Shown: in pieces, positions 10,285 through 18,823 of the stretch
Layout of the letters: each line of letters opens with the position of its first letter
How positions within the stretch are numbered: the first letter of the stretch is position 1
Origin: Takakia lepidozioides
Lineage: Eukaryota > Streptophyta > Takakiopsida > Takakiales > Takakiaceae
DNA: 64,000 nt
Direction of reading: 5' to 3'
Assembly: GCA_030704615.1 (NCBI GenBank)
Contig: CM060731.1
Location: 77,790,756-77,854,755, forward strand
Notes under the pieces: model-generated
What the model was told of the DNA's origin: nothing
The model's input: only the letters and a program-made list of their open reading frames with translations
Database searches by the model: none
Position numbers and translations under genes: made by a program

Positions 10285-11819
10285 CAATTAGATGTGTACA
10301 AACTAAGAGAGGAGCACACTCTCAGAGGAACCACAAGCAACTTGGTGGATAACCACCTTATGCAGGTCTGGTTAGCACAAGGCCCAGTGGAGGGCAAAGC
10401 ACCACGAAAACTCACCCAAAGCGAGATGAATGAGCTCAGACTGCAAGTGCAAAACATTGCCACAATACTATAGACAATGTCTATAGTAGAATAGCGGAGT
10501 TACAGGAGGATGTAGACGGACCGCAGACTCAAGTGGAAGACCTCACTTCAAATATCGACAAAAGAGCCTATATACCTGAGGAACAGTTAATGGCTTCTTA
10601 TTTACAAGCCAGAACTTTGGCTTTTCAGTCTTCTTCACAGGAGGTGCAGGAGATGCCAATGATACAAGAGCCAGTACCACCAACACCACAACAAGTCACT
10701 GTACCAGTAGCTGAACCTGTTGTTACTACAACCACACCACAGCCACCACAGCCTGAGGTATGGGGCAATGCTGCTTTTAACCCACCTAAAACTTCAGCTG
10801 CAAGGGAGTACAGTATGGCTATGATTATGCCCTTCAACCAAATTCCCATCATGTTGGATTTGGCTTGGAAAGAATTTAGTCCTCCGCAGTCATTCGCACG
10901 TTACTACCAAATCATGCGCATTTGGCTGCCATTCGCAACTAGGACTAAAGTTCTTCCGAACAATCGACCAATTGAGGATCATCACTTTGCACAATACTGG
11001 CATGAGGCAAGTACAATGTTGAAGGAATTAATTGTCTTCCAAGTTGTACATGGATTCATTTATACTAAGACCAAGGAGGTAGCAAGTATTGTCATGGGAT
11101 GCGGGTTATACTACGCTGCTTGTTTTCTGGTACGTTATCACATTGAGCAGCACAAGATGTAATCGCGCTTTCTGAGTTATTCCAGTGGGGATCATTGGGT
11201 CTTACCTTCAGTGCCACCTCATATGTACCTATATGAGGCAAAAGTTATGATGCAAAAGGATTCTCAAATTCGTTCATGGTTTCAAGCGGCCTGGAACAAT
11301 TTGTCAACACAGAAATTCGGCATTGATGATATTTTCTATAAGGGACATGTGGCATGGAAATACTTGCACGGTGCACAAGTAATTGGTACCCCACTCACCT
11401 GGACAGACAAGGAGCTCAGTGTCTTCACCAATTTTGTTCAGCGTTTACAGCAAGTTTTAAAATATAAACTTCCAGACATGGTAGGACAACATTGTATGCC
11501 CCAGAGGATTCCACAAAAAGTTCGACAATTAAAACACCTGAGAGGCGATGAGGATTCTGATACAACTGTTTCTTCAGCGGATTCTTTTGACATGGGAGAA
11601 GACTATGCAATTCAGATGGCAGAGAAGAAGCGACGGGGGTCTCCTATGCCTGAAAGGTTACCTCGATATCAGCCTCCAGAGGGCCTCACTTATCCGGGTA
11701 GTGTTCAATCATCTCCGTCAACCAGTGACAGACCTCGGGCTCGTACACACAGTGCGCCACGAAACTGTCAACGTCAGAAAGGTGCTTGCTCACAAAGGTT
11801 TGCCAATCCCAATCAATAA
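10285..11819 (+). pseudogene. ORF3 C-terminal part, copy 1
   Basis: Fragments 10,285-10,470, 10,533-11,162 and 11,211-11,819 match one long frame of copy 2. They encode the end of the coiled coil, a Pro/Thr/Val-rich linker (VPPTPQQVTVPVAEPVV), a globular-looking region with FARYYQIMRIWLP, PIEDHHFAQYWHEASTMLKEL and GCGLYYAACFLVRYHIEQ, and a Ser/Arg-rich tail. A stop at 11,159-11,161 is TAA where copy 2 has CAA. Function is unknown. The position between integrase and the polypurine tract, and conservation between two copies, support a real element protein. Confidence 0.72.
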
Positions 11820-11840
11820 ACCGTGAGGACACGGCTTTTT

Positions 11841-11857
11841 GAGAGAGGAAGGGGTAA
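11841..11857 (+). promoter_or_regulatory. polypurine tract of copy 1
   Basis: GAGAGAGGAAGGGGTAA directly precedes the TGTTAG start of the right LTR, the expected place for the plus-strand DNA primer. The same tract appears in inverse orientation next to the LTR of copy 2. Confidence 0.8.
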
Positions 11858-12924
11858 TGTTAGAGGACTGTTTGGGACTTAGACACTTATACGGGATCTG
11901 TGGGGTACCCTTAGTTTTTGCACAGACTGAGACCAACAGGAGCCTTAGGGGTGACAGCAGCACACTTTAGAGGGGGGTTACACAGCCGTCACAGCCAACA
12001 CAGCCCGTCACAGCTTCGCACAGCCCGACACATCCGTCACAGCTTCGCACAGTCCGACACAGCCCGACACAACCACACAGCTTCGCACAGCCCGACACAG
12101 CCCGACATAGCAACACAGCCAGTCACAGCCCGACACAGCCCGACACAGCCACACAGCCAGTCACAGCCCGACACAGCCCAACACAGTCGCACAGCCAGTC
12201 ACAGCCCGTCACAGTTTCACACAGCCAGTCACAGCTTGACACAGCTGTCACAACCATAGAGAACGGATAGCAGGACAAGGAACGACTGAGGGGAACAACA
12301 TCTACGAATGGAACATGTAGTTCAAGGGTGACGGTTAGTGAGGGTGACGGTTAGTGAGGGAAACGGTTAGAACAACGGGTAGGAAAATAAAGCGAGGAGC
12401 GAGGACAGGAGGGGGATGACTTCTTGACATGACTAGGTCAGGGGACTTCGGAGAGCACGGGGGGGGGGAAATGAGGCAGGGAGTGTATCTCTGAGCAGAA
12501 AGAGGGAGAGCACGGAGTAGGAGAAGTGACGATCTGTTGTTACTTGATGAATGCAAGCTATAGAATTGTAATGTAGAGTAGATTTGAGACACCATGGCTT
12601 CAGCCTGATACTTGATAGATATTAATCTGATACACACTTCATACTCACACTGTGTAGAGAGATCTGAGTGAAGCTGTGGAATGAATGGATGAGTTGATGG
12701 AATCCGATAGATTGATGAAGCAAACTGATACTTAATTATCAATAGTAAGGTAGCTAACATGAATGCGGAAATGAAAACAAATAGGAAACACCCCCATGAT
12801 ACACTAGCTGTAGGTCATGACTGATTGTTCTGAGCGGGCTGAGTACTTAGAGATTTCCAACTCTTCTATCTTGGAGTTTCCGCCTCGGATAGCGAAGGGA
12901 TGGGTGAGTAAAAGCCGCGCGACA
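11858..12924 (+). repeat. 3' LTR of Ty3/gypsy copy 1 (complete, 1,067 bp)
   Basis: It begins TGTTAGAGGACTG after the polypurine tract and ends GCGCGACA, so it has TG...CA termini. It carries a minisatellite in its first half. Its last 704 bp match window bases 1-687. The next five bases, AGGAG, would be the target-site duplication, but the matching left flank is outside the window. Confidence 0.92.
11980..12250 (+). repeat. 10-bp CACAGCCCGA minisatellite in the LTR
   Basis: About 27 tandem decamers of the form CACAGCCCGA / CACAGCCAGT / CACAGCTTGA follow one another with occasional shorter units. They lie in the upstream (U3-like) part of the LTR. The inverted LTR has the same array in reverse at 14,105-14,425. 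Confidence 0.92.
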
Positions 12925-13557
12925 AGGAGTACGAACGTAAGTTCTGCTGCAATAATTTTTGTTTTCCAGCCTACATGTTCTTGTTGGATATTAATTGAAG
13001 TGCTTTCAATGTTGCTGCAATACCATAATAAAGTGGAGGCTGCAGAATGCAGTTGGCCTTGCTTGGTGCTGACAGAATCCATTGCAATGTGGAGATGGCT
13101 GATTATAGCATTTCCAGAGGATGGTGTGGATGGCCTTGCGTGGTGCATGCAGAGTCCGTGGCAATGTGGAGATGGCTGAATGGGCAAAGGAGGCAAGTGG
13201 CAAAGAAGCCACGTCACTGATACATAGTTGTGTGCGACATACTACAAGAAACTGTACTATATGTCATTCCAGAGACTGTCATTGTTGGTCCATGTGTTTT
13301 ACAACAATGCTATCAATATAAGACTTCTGGTTCGCATTGGAAGCTCAATCCTTGTAAGTTCATTGTGTGTGAAGTTCAAACTTGTGATTTGAAGGATCTT
13401 GTAGCCAAGTTCATTCAACCGGAAAGGAAAAATTCTGAAAGCTCCCAAATTTGATGTGGGCAAGCTTATAGAGGTAAAACTCAGCTTCCCTCCTCTAATG
13501 TAAGTGCTGTATAAGTTTCATTTAGTGTCGACCTTCACTGCATATATTGGCTCTTTT
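12925..13557. other. 633-bp spacer between two inverted LTRs, no gene
   Basis: This non-element DNA separates the right LTR of copy 1 from the inverted LTR of copy 2. It contains an imperfect direct duplication centred near 13,070-13,180 (GCAATGTGGAGATGGCTG twice). I see no convincing coding sequence. It would form the loop of the inverted repeat. Confidence 0.8.
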
Positions 13558-14534
13558 TGTCGCGCGGCTTTTACTCACCCATCCCTTCGCTACCCGAGGC
13601 GGAAACTCCAAGATAGAAGAGTTGGAAATCTCTAAGCACTCAGCCCGCTCAGAACAATCAGTCATGACCTACAGCTAGTGTATCATGGGGGTGTTTCATA
13701 TTTGTTTTCCTTCCCGCATTCATGTTAGCTAGTTACCTTACTGTTGGTAATTAAGTATCAGTCTGCTTCAGCAATCTATCGGATTCCATCAACTCATCCA
13801 TTCATTCCACAGCTTCACTCAGATCTCTCTACACAGTGTGAGTATGAAGTATGTATCCTACTCCGTGCTCTCCCTCTTTCTGCTCAGAGATGCGCTCTCT
13901 GCCTCATTTCCCCCAGTGATGTCCGAAGTCCCCCCAAGAAGTGCTCCCCCAGAATTGATCCTTTTCTAGTCCTCGCTCCTGGCTTTATCTTCCTACCCGT
14001 TGTTCTAACCGTTTCCCTCACTAACCGTCATCCGTGAACTAACATGTTTCATTCACAGATGTTGTTCCCCACAGTCGTTCCCTATCCTGCTATCCGTTCC
14101 CTATGGTCGTGACAGCTGTGTCAAGCTGTGACTGGCTGTGTGAAACTGTGACCGGCTGTGACCGGCTGTGTCGGGCTGTGACTGGCTGTGCGACTGTGTT
14201 GGGCTGTGACGGGCTGTGTTGACTATGACTGGCTGTGTTGGACTGTGACGGGCTGTGTTGACTGTGACTGGCTGTGTTGGCTGTGTCGGCTGTGACGGCT
14301 GTGTCTGGCTGTGTCGGCTGTGTCGGACTGTGACGGGCTGTGTTGGCTGTGACGGGCTGTGTTGGACTGTGACGAGCTGTGTTGGCTGTGATGGGTTGTG
14401 TTGGACTGTGATGAGCTGTGTAACCCCCCCTAAAGTGCGCTGCTGTCACCCCTAAGGCTCTTGTTGGTCTCAGTCTGTGTAAAAATTTAAGGGTACCCCG
14501 TAAAAATGTCTAAGTCCCAGACAGTCCTCTAACA
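13558..14534 (-). repeat. 3' LTR of Ty3/gypsy copy 2 (inverted, 977 bp)
   Basis: Read on the minus strand it starts TGTTAGAGGACTGT at 14,534, after a polypurine tract, and ends GCGCGACA at 13,558. It aligns with the right LTR of copy 1 but differs in several insertions and deletions. One, around 13,850, removes sequence present in copy 1. Confidence 0.92.
14105..14425 (-). repeat. 10-bp minisatellite in inverted LTR of copy 2
   Basis: On the plus strand the units read GGCTGTGTTG / GGCTGTGACG; on the minus strand they are the same CACAGCC decamers as in copy 1. Unit order and number differ from copy 1, as expected for a fast-changing array. Confidence 0.9.
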
Positions 14535-14551
14535 TTACCCCTTCCCCTCTC
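14535..14551 (-). promoter_or_regulatory. polypurine tract of copy 2
   Basis: The minus strand reads GAGAGGGGAAGGGGTAA immediately before the LTR start at 14,534, matching the tract of copy 1 with two differences. Confidence 0.78.
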
Positions 14552-14572
14552 AAAAAGCCGTGTCCTCATGGT

Positions 14573-14914
14573 TTATTGTTTGGGATTTGTAAACCTTTGT
14601 GAGCAAGCACCCTTGTGACGTTGAGAGTTTCGTGAAGGACTCCGTGTGCGAGCCCGTGTTCTGTCACTGGTTGAGGGAGATGATTGAACACTACCTGGAT
14701 ATGTCAGTCCCTTTGGAGGCTGATATCGAGGTAATCTTTCAGGCATAGGAGACCCCCGTCGCTTCTTCTCTGCCATCTGCATTGCATAGTCCTCTGCCAT
14801 GTCAAAAGAGTCCGCTGAAGAAACAGTTGTATCAGAATCCTCGTCCCCCCTGAGGTGTTTTAACTGTCGAACTTTAACTGGAATTCTCTGGGGCATACAA
14901 TGTTGTCCCACCAT
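14573..14914 (-). CDS. ORF3 C-terminal tail, copy 2
   Basis: This 113-residue segment is nearly identical to the end of ORF3 in copy 1 (11,479-11,819), with VGQHCMPQRIP, a DEDSDTTVSSADSFDM acidic patch and a Ser/Arg-rich end. A frame break (about 14,915-14,950) separates it from the long frame upstream. No function is recognised. Confidence 0.7.
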   Translation of the reverse strand: MVGQHCMPQRIPVKVRQLKHLRGDEDSDTTVSSADSFDMAEDYAMQMAEKKRRGSPMPERLPRYQPPKGLTYPGSVQSSPSTSDRTRARTRSPSRNSQRHKGACSQRFTNPKQ

Positions 14915-14950
14915 GTCTGGAAGTTTAAATTATAAAACTTGTTGTCAGCG

Positions 14951-16462
14951 CTAAATTGCAAAATTGGTGAAGACCCTGAGCTCCTTGTCTGTCCAGGTGA
15001 GTGGTGTACCAATGACTTGTGAATTGTGCAAATATTTCCATGCCTCATGTCCCTTAAAGAAAATATCGTCAGGCCCGAATTTCTGTGTTGACAAATTGTT
15101 CCAGGCCGCATGAAACCATGAACGAATCTGAGAATCCTTTTGCATCATAACTTTTGCCTCATATGGGTACATATGAGGTGGCACTGAAGGTAAGACCCAA
15201 TGATCCCTACTGGAATAATTCAGAAAGCGCGTTTGCATCTTCTGTTGCTCAATGTGATAACGTACCAGAAAACAAGCAGCGTAGTATAACCCGCAGCCCA
15301 TGACAATACTTGCTATCTCTTTGGTCTTGGTATAAATGAATCCATGTACAACTTGGAAGGCAATTAATTCCTTCAACATGGTACTTGCCTCATGCCAGTA
15401 CTGCGCAAAGTGATGATCCTCAATTGGTCGATTGTTCGGAAGAACTTTAGTCCTAGTGGCCACTGGCAGCCAAATGCGCATGATTTGATAGTAATGTGCC
15501 AATGACTGCGGAGAACTAAATTCTTTCCAAGCCAAATCCAACACAATGGGAATTTGGTTGAAGGGCATAATCATAGCCCAACTGTACTCCCGTGCAGCTG
15601 GAGTTTTAGGTGGGTTAAAAGCAGCATTCCCCCATACCTCGGGCTGTGGTGGTTGTGGTGTGGCTGTAGTAACAACAGGGTCAGCTACTGGCACAGTGAC
15701 TTGTTGTGGTGTTGGTGGCACTGGTTCTTGTACCATTGGCATCTCCTGCACCCCCTGTGAAGAAGACTGAAAAGCTAAAGTTCTCGCTTGTAAATAAGAA
15801 GCCATTAGCTGTTCCTCAGGTATACAGACTCTTTTGTCGATATTTGAAGTGAGGTCTTCCACTTGAGTCTGCAGGCCATCTACATCCTCCTGTAACTCTG
15901 CTATCCCACTATAGACATTGTCGATAGTAGTTGTGGCAATGTTCTGCACTTGCAGTCTGAGCTCATTCATCTCGCTTTGGGTGAGCTTTCTTGGTGCTTT
16001 GCCCTCTATCGGCCCTTGTGTTAACCAGACCTGCATAAGGTGGTTATCCACCAAGTTGCTTGTGGCACCCCTTAGAGTTTTTTCCTCTGTGAGCCTGTAC
16101 ACATCTATCTGCTGCTGTAAAGCCTCCATGCGCTTTGCATGAGGTTCAACCAAACTCGCATAGGCAGCAGCCAGATTATTGGCTTCCTTCCAAGCCTTGT
16201 TAGCCACAGAGAGTTCATTTCTATTGGACATGAGTGTTTGTTGCAACTCAAGGATGTACCTCTCTTGGTCAGCTTCAACCTGCTTGTATTGCTTGAAAGT
16301 ACTCTCATTGCGACAGATTGTATTCTTCATATCGACAATCAGTTTCACTTGTTCAACATTCTCTGCCTCTGCCTTCGTACATCTTTCCGCTTGACTGTTT
16401 ATTTCTATTGTACTTTGGTCAAGCATAGTTGTGAGTGTAGCGCATTGTATGGCCATTTTCAT
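14951..16462 (-). CDS. ORF3 main frame, copy 2: coiled-coil protein of unknown function (503 residues)
   Basis: This is the longest intact piece of the extra retroelement protein. Residues about 1-130 look like a coiled coil (regular Leu/Ile with Glu, Lys and Gln). Residues 230-290 are Pro/Thr/Val-rich (VPPTPQQVTVPVADPVV). Residues 290-500 look globular, with FSSPQSLAHYYQIMRIWLP, PIEDHHFAQYWHEASTMLKEL and ASIVMGCGLYYAACFLVRYH. I see no signal peptide, no clear membrane anchor and no cysteine pattern typical of an envelope protein. Copy 1 has the same protein broken into at least three pieces. It could be a structural or movement-like accessory protein, but that is a guess. Confidence 0.75.
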   Translation of the reverse strand: MKMAIQCATLTTMLDQSTIEINSQAERCTKAEAENVEQVKLIVDMKNTICRNESTFKQYKQVEADQERYILELQQTLMSNRNELSVANKAWKEANNLAAAYASLVEPHAKRMEALQQQIDVYRLTEEKTLRGATSNLVDNHLMQVWLTQGPIEGKAPRKLTQSEMNELRLQVQNIATTTIDNVYSGIAELQEDVDGLQTQVEDLTSNIDKRVCIPEEQLMASYLQARTLAFQSSSQGVQEMPMVQEPVPPTPQQVTVPVADPVVTTATPQPPQPEVWGNAAFNPPKTPAAREYSWAMIMPFNQIPIVLDLAWKEFSSPQSLAHYYQIMRIWLPVATRTKVLPNNRPIEDHHFAQYWHEASTMLKELIAFQVVHGFIYTKTKEIASIVMGCGLYYAACFLVRYHIEQQKMQTRFLNYSSRDHWVLPSVPPHMYPYEAKVMMQKDSQIRSWFHAAWNNLSTQKFGPDDIFFKGHEAWKYLHNSQVIGTPLTWTDKELRVFTNFAI

Positions 16463-16484
16463 GCTTCACCTGCATTTGGTATAG

Positions 16485-17057
16485 CTATTGTTTATGTGCT
16501 TCGTGCAACTGGTCTTGCGCGAGGCCTGCCTCAATTAATTGTTCCTTGGCTAATTGCAAAGCCGCTTCTGTACTCTCCAAGTCTTGCTGCATCTTGAGAG
16601 TGACCTCTTTATCGACCTTGTTTGCACACTCAGTGGCAAGTCGAGCCTCAAACTCCTTCCTGAGTTCCTCCCTCAAAGCTGCCAATTGGGTAGTTGGAAC
16701 ATGGGATTTGACATAAGTCCCCAACAAATTAAGTGTCCTGCTTATGGAACTCATAAGCATGGCCTGTTGAGGGTCATCATGGTGAGCTTGCTGCTGTTCT
16801 CCCTGATCCTCAACAGTGTGATGCCTCACGAACCACTCAGACCATTGCCCCACCAGATTTTCTTCCTGAACCATTTCATCCGTCACCGGTGCTGCTGTGT
16901 CTTGACATTCTACCTGTGGTACCTCCGTCACAGGTGTGTGCATTATATGCACCGCAGGGTTTCTCCTGTACAACTGTTGCACCTCCGGAATCACTGTGTC
17001 CTTGACCAGACCAGAATATTCATAGAGAAGGTCTCCCTTCTCAATTTCTGCCACCAC
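16485..17057 (-). CDS. ORF3 acidic segment, copy 2
   Basis: The frame is bounded upstream by a TAG codon where copy 1 has CAG (in ACAGAACAG), so it was once continuous with the next segment. It contains one copy of the 39-residue block that is duplicated in copy 1, then LATECANKVDKEVTLKMQQ and a helical Glu/Gln/Leu-rich part absent from copy 1. It ends at 16,485, and homologous sequence resumes in another frame at 16,462. Confidence 0.68.
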   Translation of the reverse strand: MVAEIEKGDLLYEYSGLVKDTVIPEVQQLYRRNPAVHIMHTPVTEVPQVECQDTAAPVTDEMVQEENLVGQWSEWFVRHHTVEDQGEQQQAHHDDPQQAMLMSSISRTLNLLGTYVKSHVPTTQLAALREELRKEFEARLATECANKVDKEVTLKMQQDLESTEAALQLAKEQLIEAGLAQDQLHEAHKQ

Positions 17058-17633
17058 CTATTCTGTAGTGGGAATATCTAACCCTTCTTTCTCCAAATCA
17101 ATTATTTCTGGTGGAACTGCATGGACAACTTGTGGTAACTCTGTGACAAGCCGATCATCTGGCTGTGATGGTTGTGATACTGAAGTAACTTCCTCTTCCC
17201 TCTCTGAAGGTCCCGCTTCCAATAATAGCAGTTCTCTGTGCTGCTGTGCCCCTTCCTGCACAAGAGCTTGGGAAACATTATCATGCGGTTTCCGTGAAAC
17301 CAGTGGATCCACCACTACAGTCTTTCCCCGCCTCGGTCTCTTAGTCTGGGGTTGCCCTGCCAGTCCACCCTCACTGTGTGAAGAGCCTTGCTCTTCCATT
17401 GCAGTGGTTTCAGTCTCAAACACTCCCATCTCCTTTCTTTCTCGAGCATCAAGTATGCCAGAATCAAGAATTATTTGAGCAATGATTGGGCCAGACACTA
17501 TGATAGGAGACTTTGCGGCAAAGCCCTGTAATCTTTTCATCTCCTCTACCAGTGCGTTGTACATTATGTCCACCCATTCTACCTCTTCTCCTCTCAGGGC
17601 TTTGAGTATTTCCTCTGTGAAGGATCTGCTCAA
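17058..17633 (-). CDS. ORF3 upstream segment, copy 2
   Basis: It encodes 191 residues including EEILKALRGEEVEW, KSPIIVSGPIIAQIILDSG and a basic KRPRRGKTVVV stretch that could be a nuclear localisation signal. It matches copy 1 at 8,785-9,357. The stop at its end is the TAG described for the neighbouring segment. No domain is recognised. Confidence 0.68.
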   Translation of the reverse strand: MSRSFTEEILKALRGEEVEWVDIMYNALVEEMKRLQGFAAKSPIIVSGPIIAQIILDSGILDARERKEMGVFETETTAMEEQGSSHSEGGLAGQPQTKRPRRGKTVVVDPLVSRKPHDNVSQALVQEGAQQHRELLLLEAGPSEREEEVTSVSQPSQPDDRLVTELPQVVHAVPPEIIDLEKEGLDIPTTE

Positions 17634-17768
17634 ATACTATTGGTTCTGTTTCATGGCAAACAGAACGTTCAATACCTGGCCTACCTCCCTTAGCCCTGGG
17701 TACACGGCCTTGGTACAAGCATAACCCCGAGTTTTAAAGAAACTCCCTTCTTGGAATAAGTCCCCTAT

Positions 17769-18762
17769 TTACAGTCTTGCCCTGTGCTCCTCCACATGCA
17801 CCTGACCTGCTGGCAATCGAAACAATTGCTGTAGGTATAGGGGAGTAATTTCTAATTCAACTCCCTTCACCGTTGTTGCTCCTGTCCTAGGCTCAAAGTT
17901 CTGCAAGAATTGTAACATGTACTGTCTATGGTGCAATGTCCAATCTTTGCTTTGCAATCCTTTCAATCGCAGCTCCTTCAGTAACTTTACCGCCTGTGGA
18001 GTAGCAATCGTTTGTTTCTGCAGGATTGTGGTGCTCTTCACCCTGATTTCTTCCATTCCTCTCACTCTCTTCATTCTAGACCCACAGAAAGGTTTTGGCT
18101 GTAACAATTGAAGAAATGCCTGCAGGGCACAAAGCATAAACGTATGGTTGTCACAAAAAACTATGGGTAATTTCTTGTAAGCCTGCGGGGCTTGCAAGCA
18201 TCGATTAAGAGAAAAGATTCGCTATGTTCTTCCGTCCCTATGCCACTGCGTAAGTAATATTGCGAGCGTATAGTTTGTTAGTTCCTCCATAGCTTCAAAG
18301 CTATAGCATTGATGGTTTGTCTCGTCGAGACGCCCGTTACTTAGAACGACGCCGACTCTTGCGCTTAAATTCCCTCCAATTTCTTGATCCCTTTTCTTGC
18401 TTTCGATTGGCTGTAACCGCTGTGACTGGATTTTAGATTTAATTTTCTTTAGTGGACTTTCCCTGCTAGACTGTCCACTAGGATAACACATGTGACAAGA
18501 ATTTCGCTTTTCTGTACTTGCCGTTTGTTCTGTTGCCCCTTTTCCGTATTCATTAATGGGCCCGCCATTCATCCGAATTGACGTGCTAATTAGGTATTTT
18601 GACGGCCATTCTTGTCCTCTTTCTTGATGACATCTGTTCTTGCACTTCCTTCTCAGCTGTGTGTTGCGCCCTGACTTCCACGTGTCCCTTTCTAAACTGG
18701 CTTCCGTCCTTTCTTCCGCCGGCCATGTCCCTGAAGTTATCCTGCGTCCACCTGTCACTGAT
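17769..18762 (-). pseudogene. ORF3 5' end, copy 2, truncated at 18,762
   Basis: Frames 17,769-18,197 and 18,222-18,758 correspond to copy 1 at 7,650-8,650. The first ends in TAA where copy 1 has CAA. Similarity to copy 1 stops at about 18,762, so gag, protease, RT, RNase H, integrase and the 5' LTR of copy 2 are missing here. Beyond the break lies an unrelated multi-exon gene. Confidence 0.75.
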
Positions 18763-18823
18763 GAGGATATAAAAACATCGAAGAATTCCTTACATTCAAG
18801 TTTGTTTGTTGGGGGAAACTCAC

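Noticed and set aside
11980-12250. Regularly spaced repeats that could suggest a CRISPR array
   Set aside because: Units are contiguous 10-mers without spacers, inside an LTR of a plant retroelement.
12817-13179. 120-codon frame starting in the right LTR as a gene
   Set aside because: It is the LTR start codon read out into flanking DNA; beyond the LTR the frame encodes nothing recognisable.
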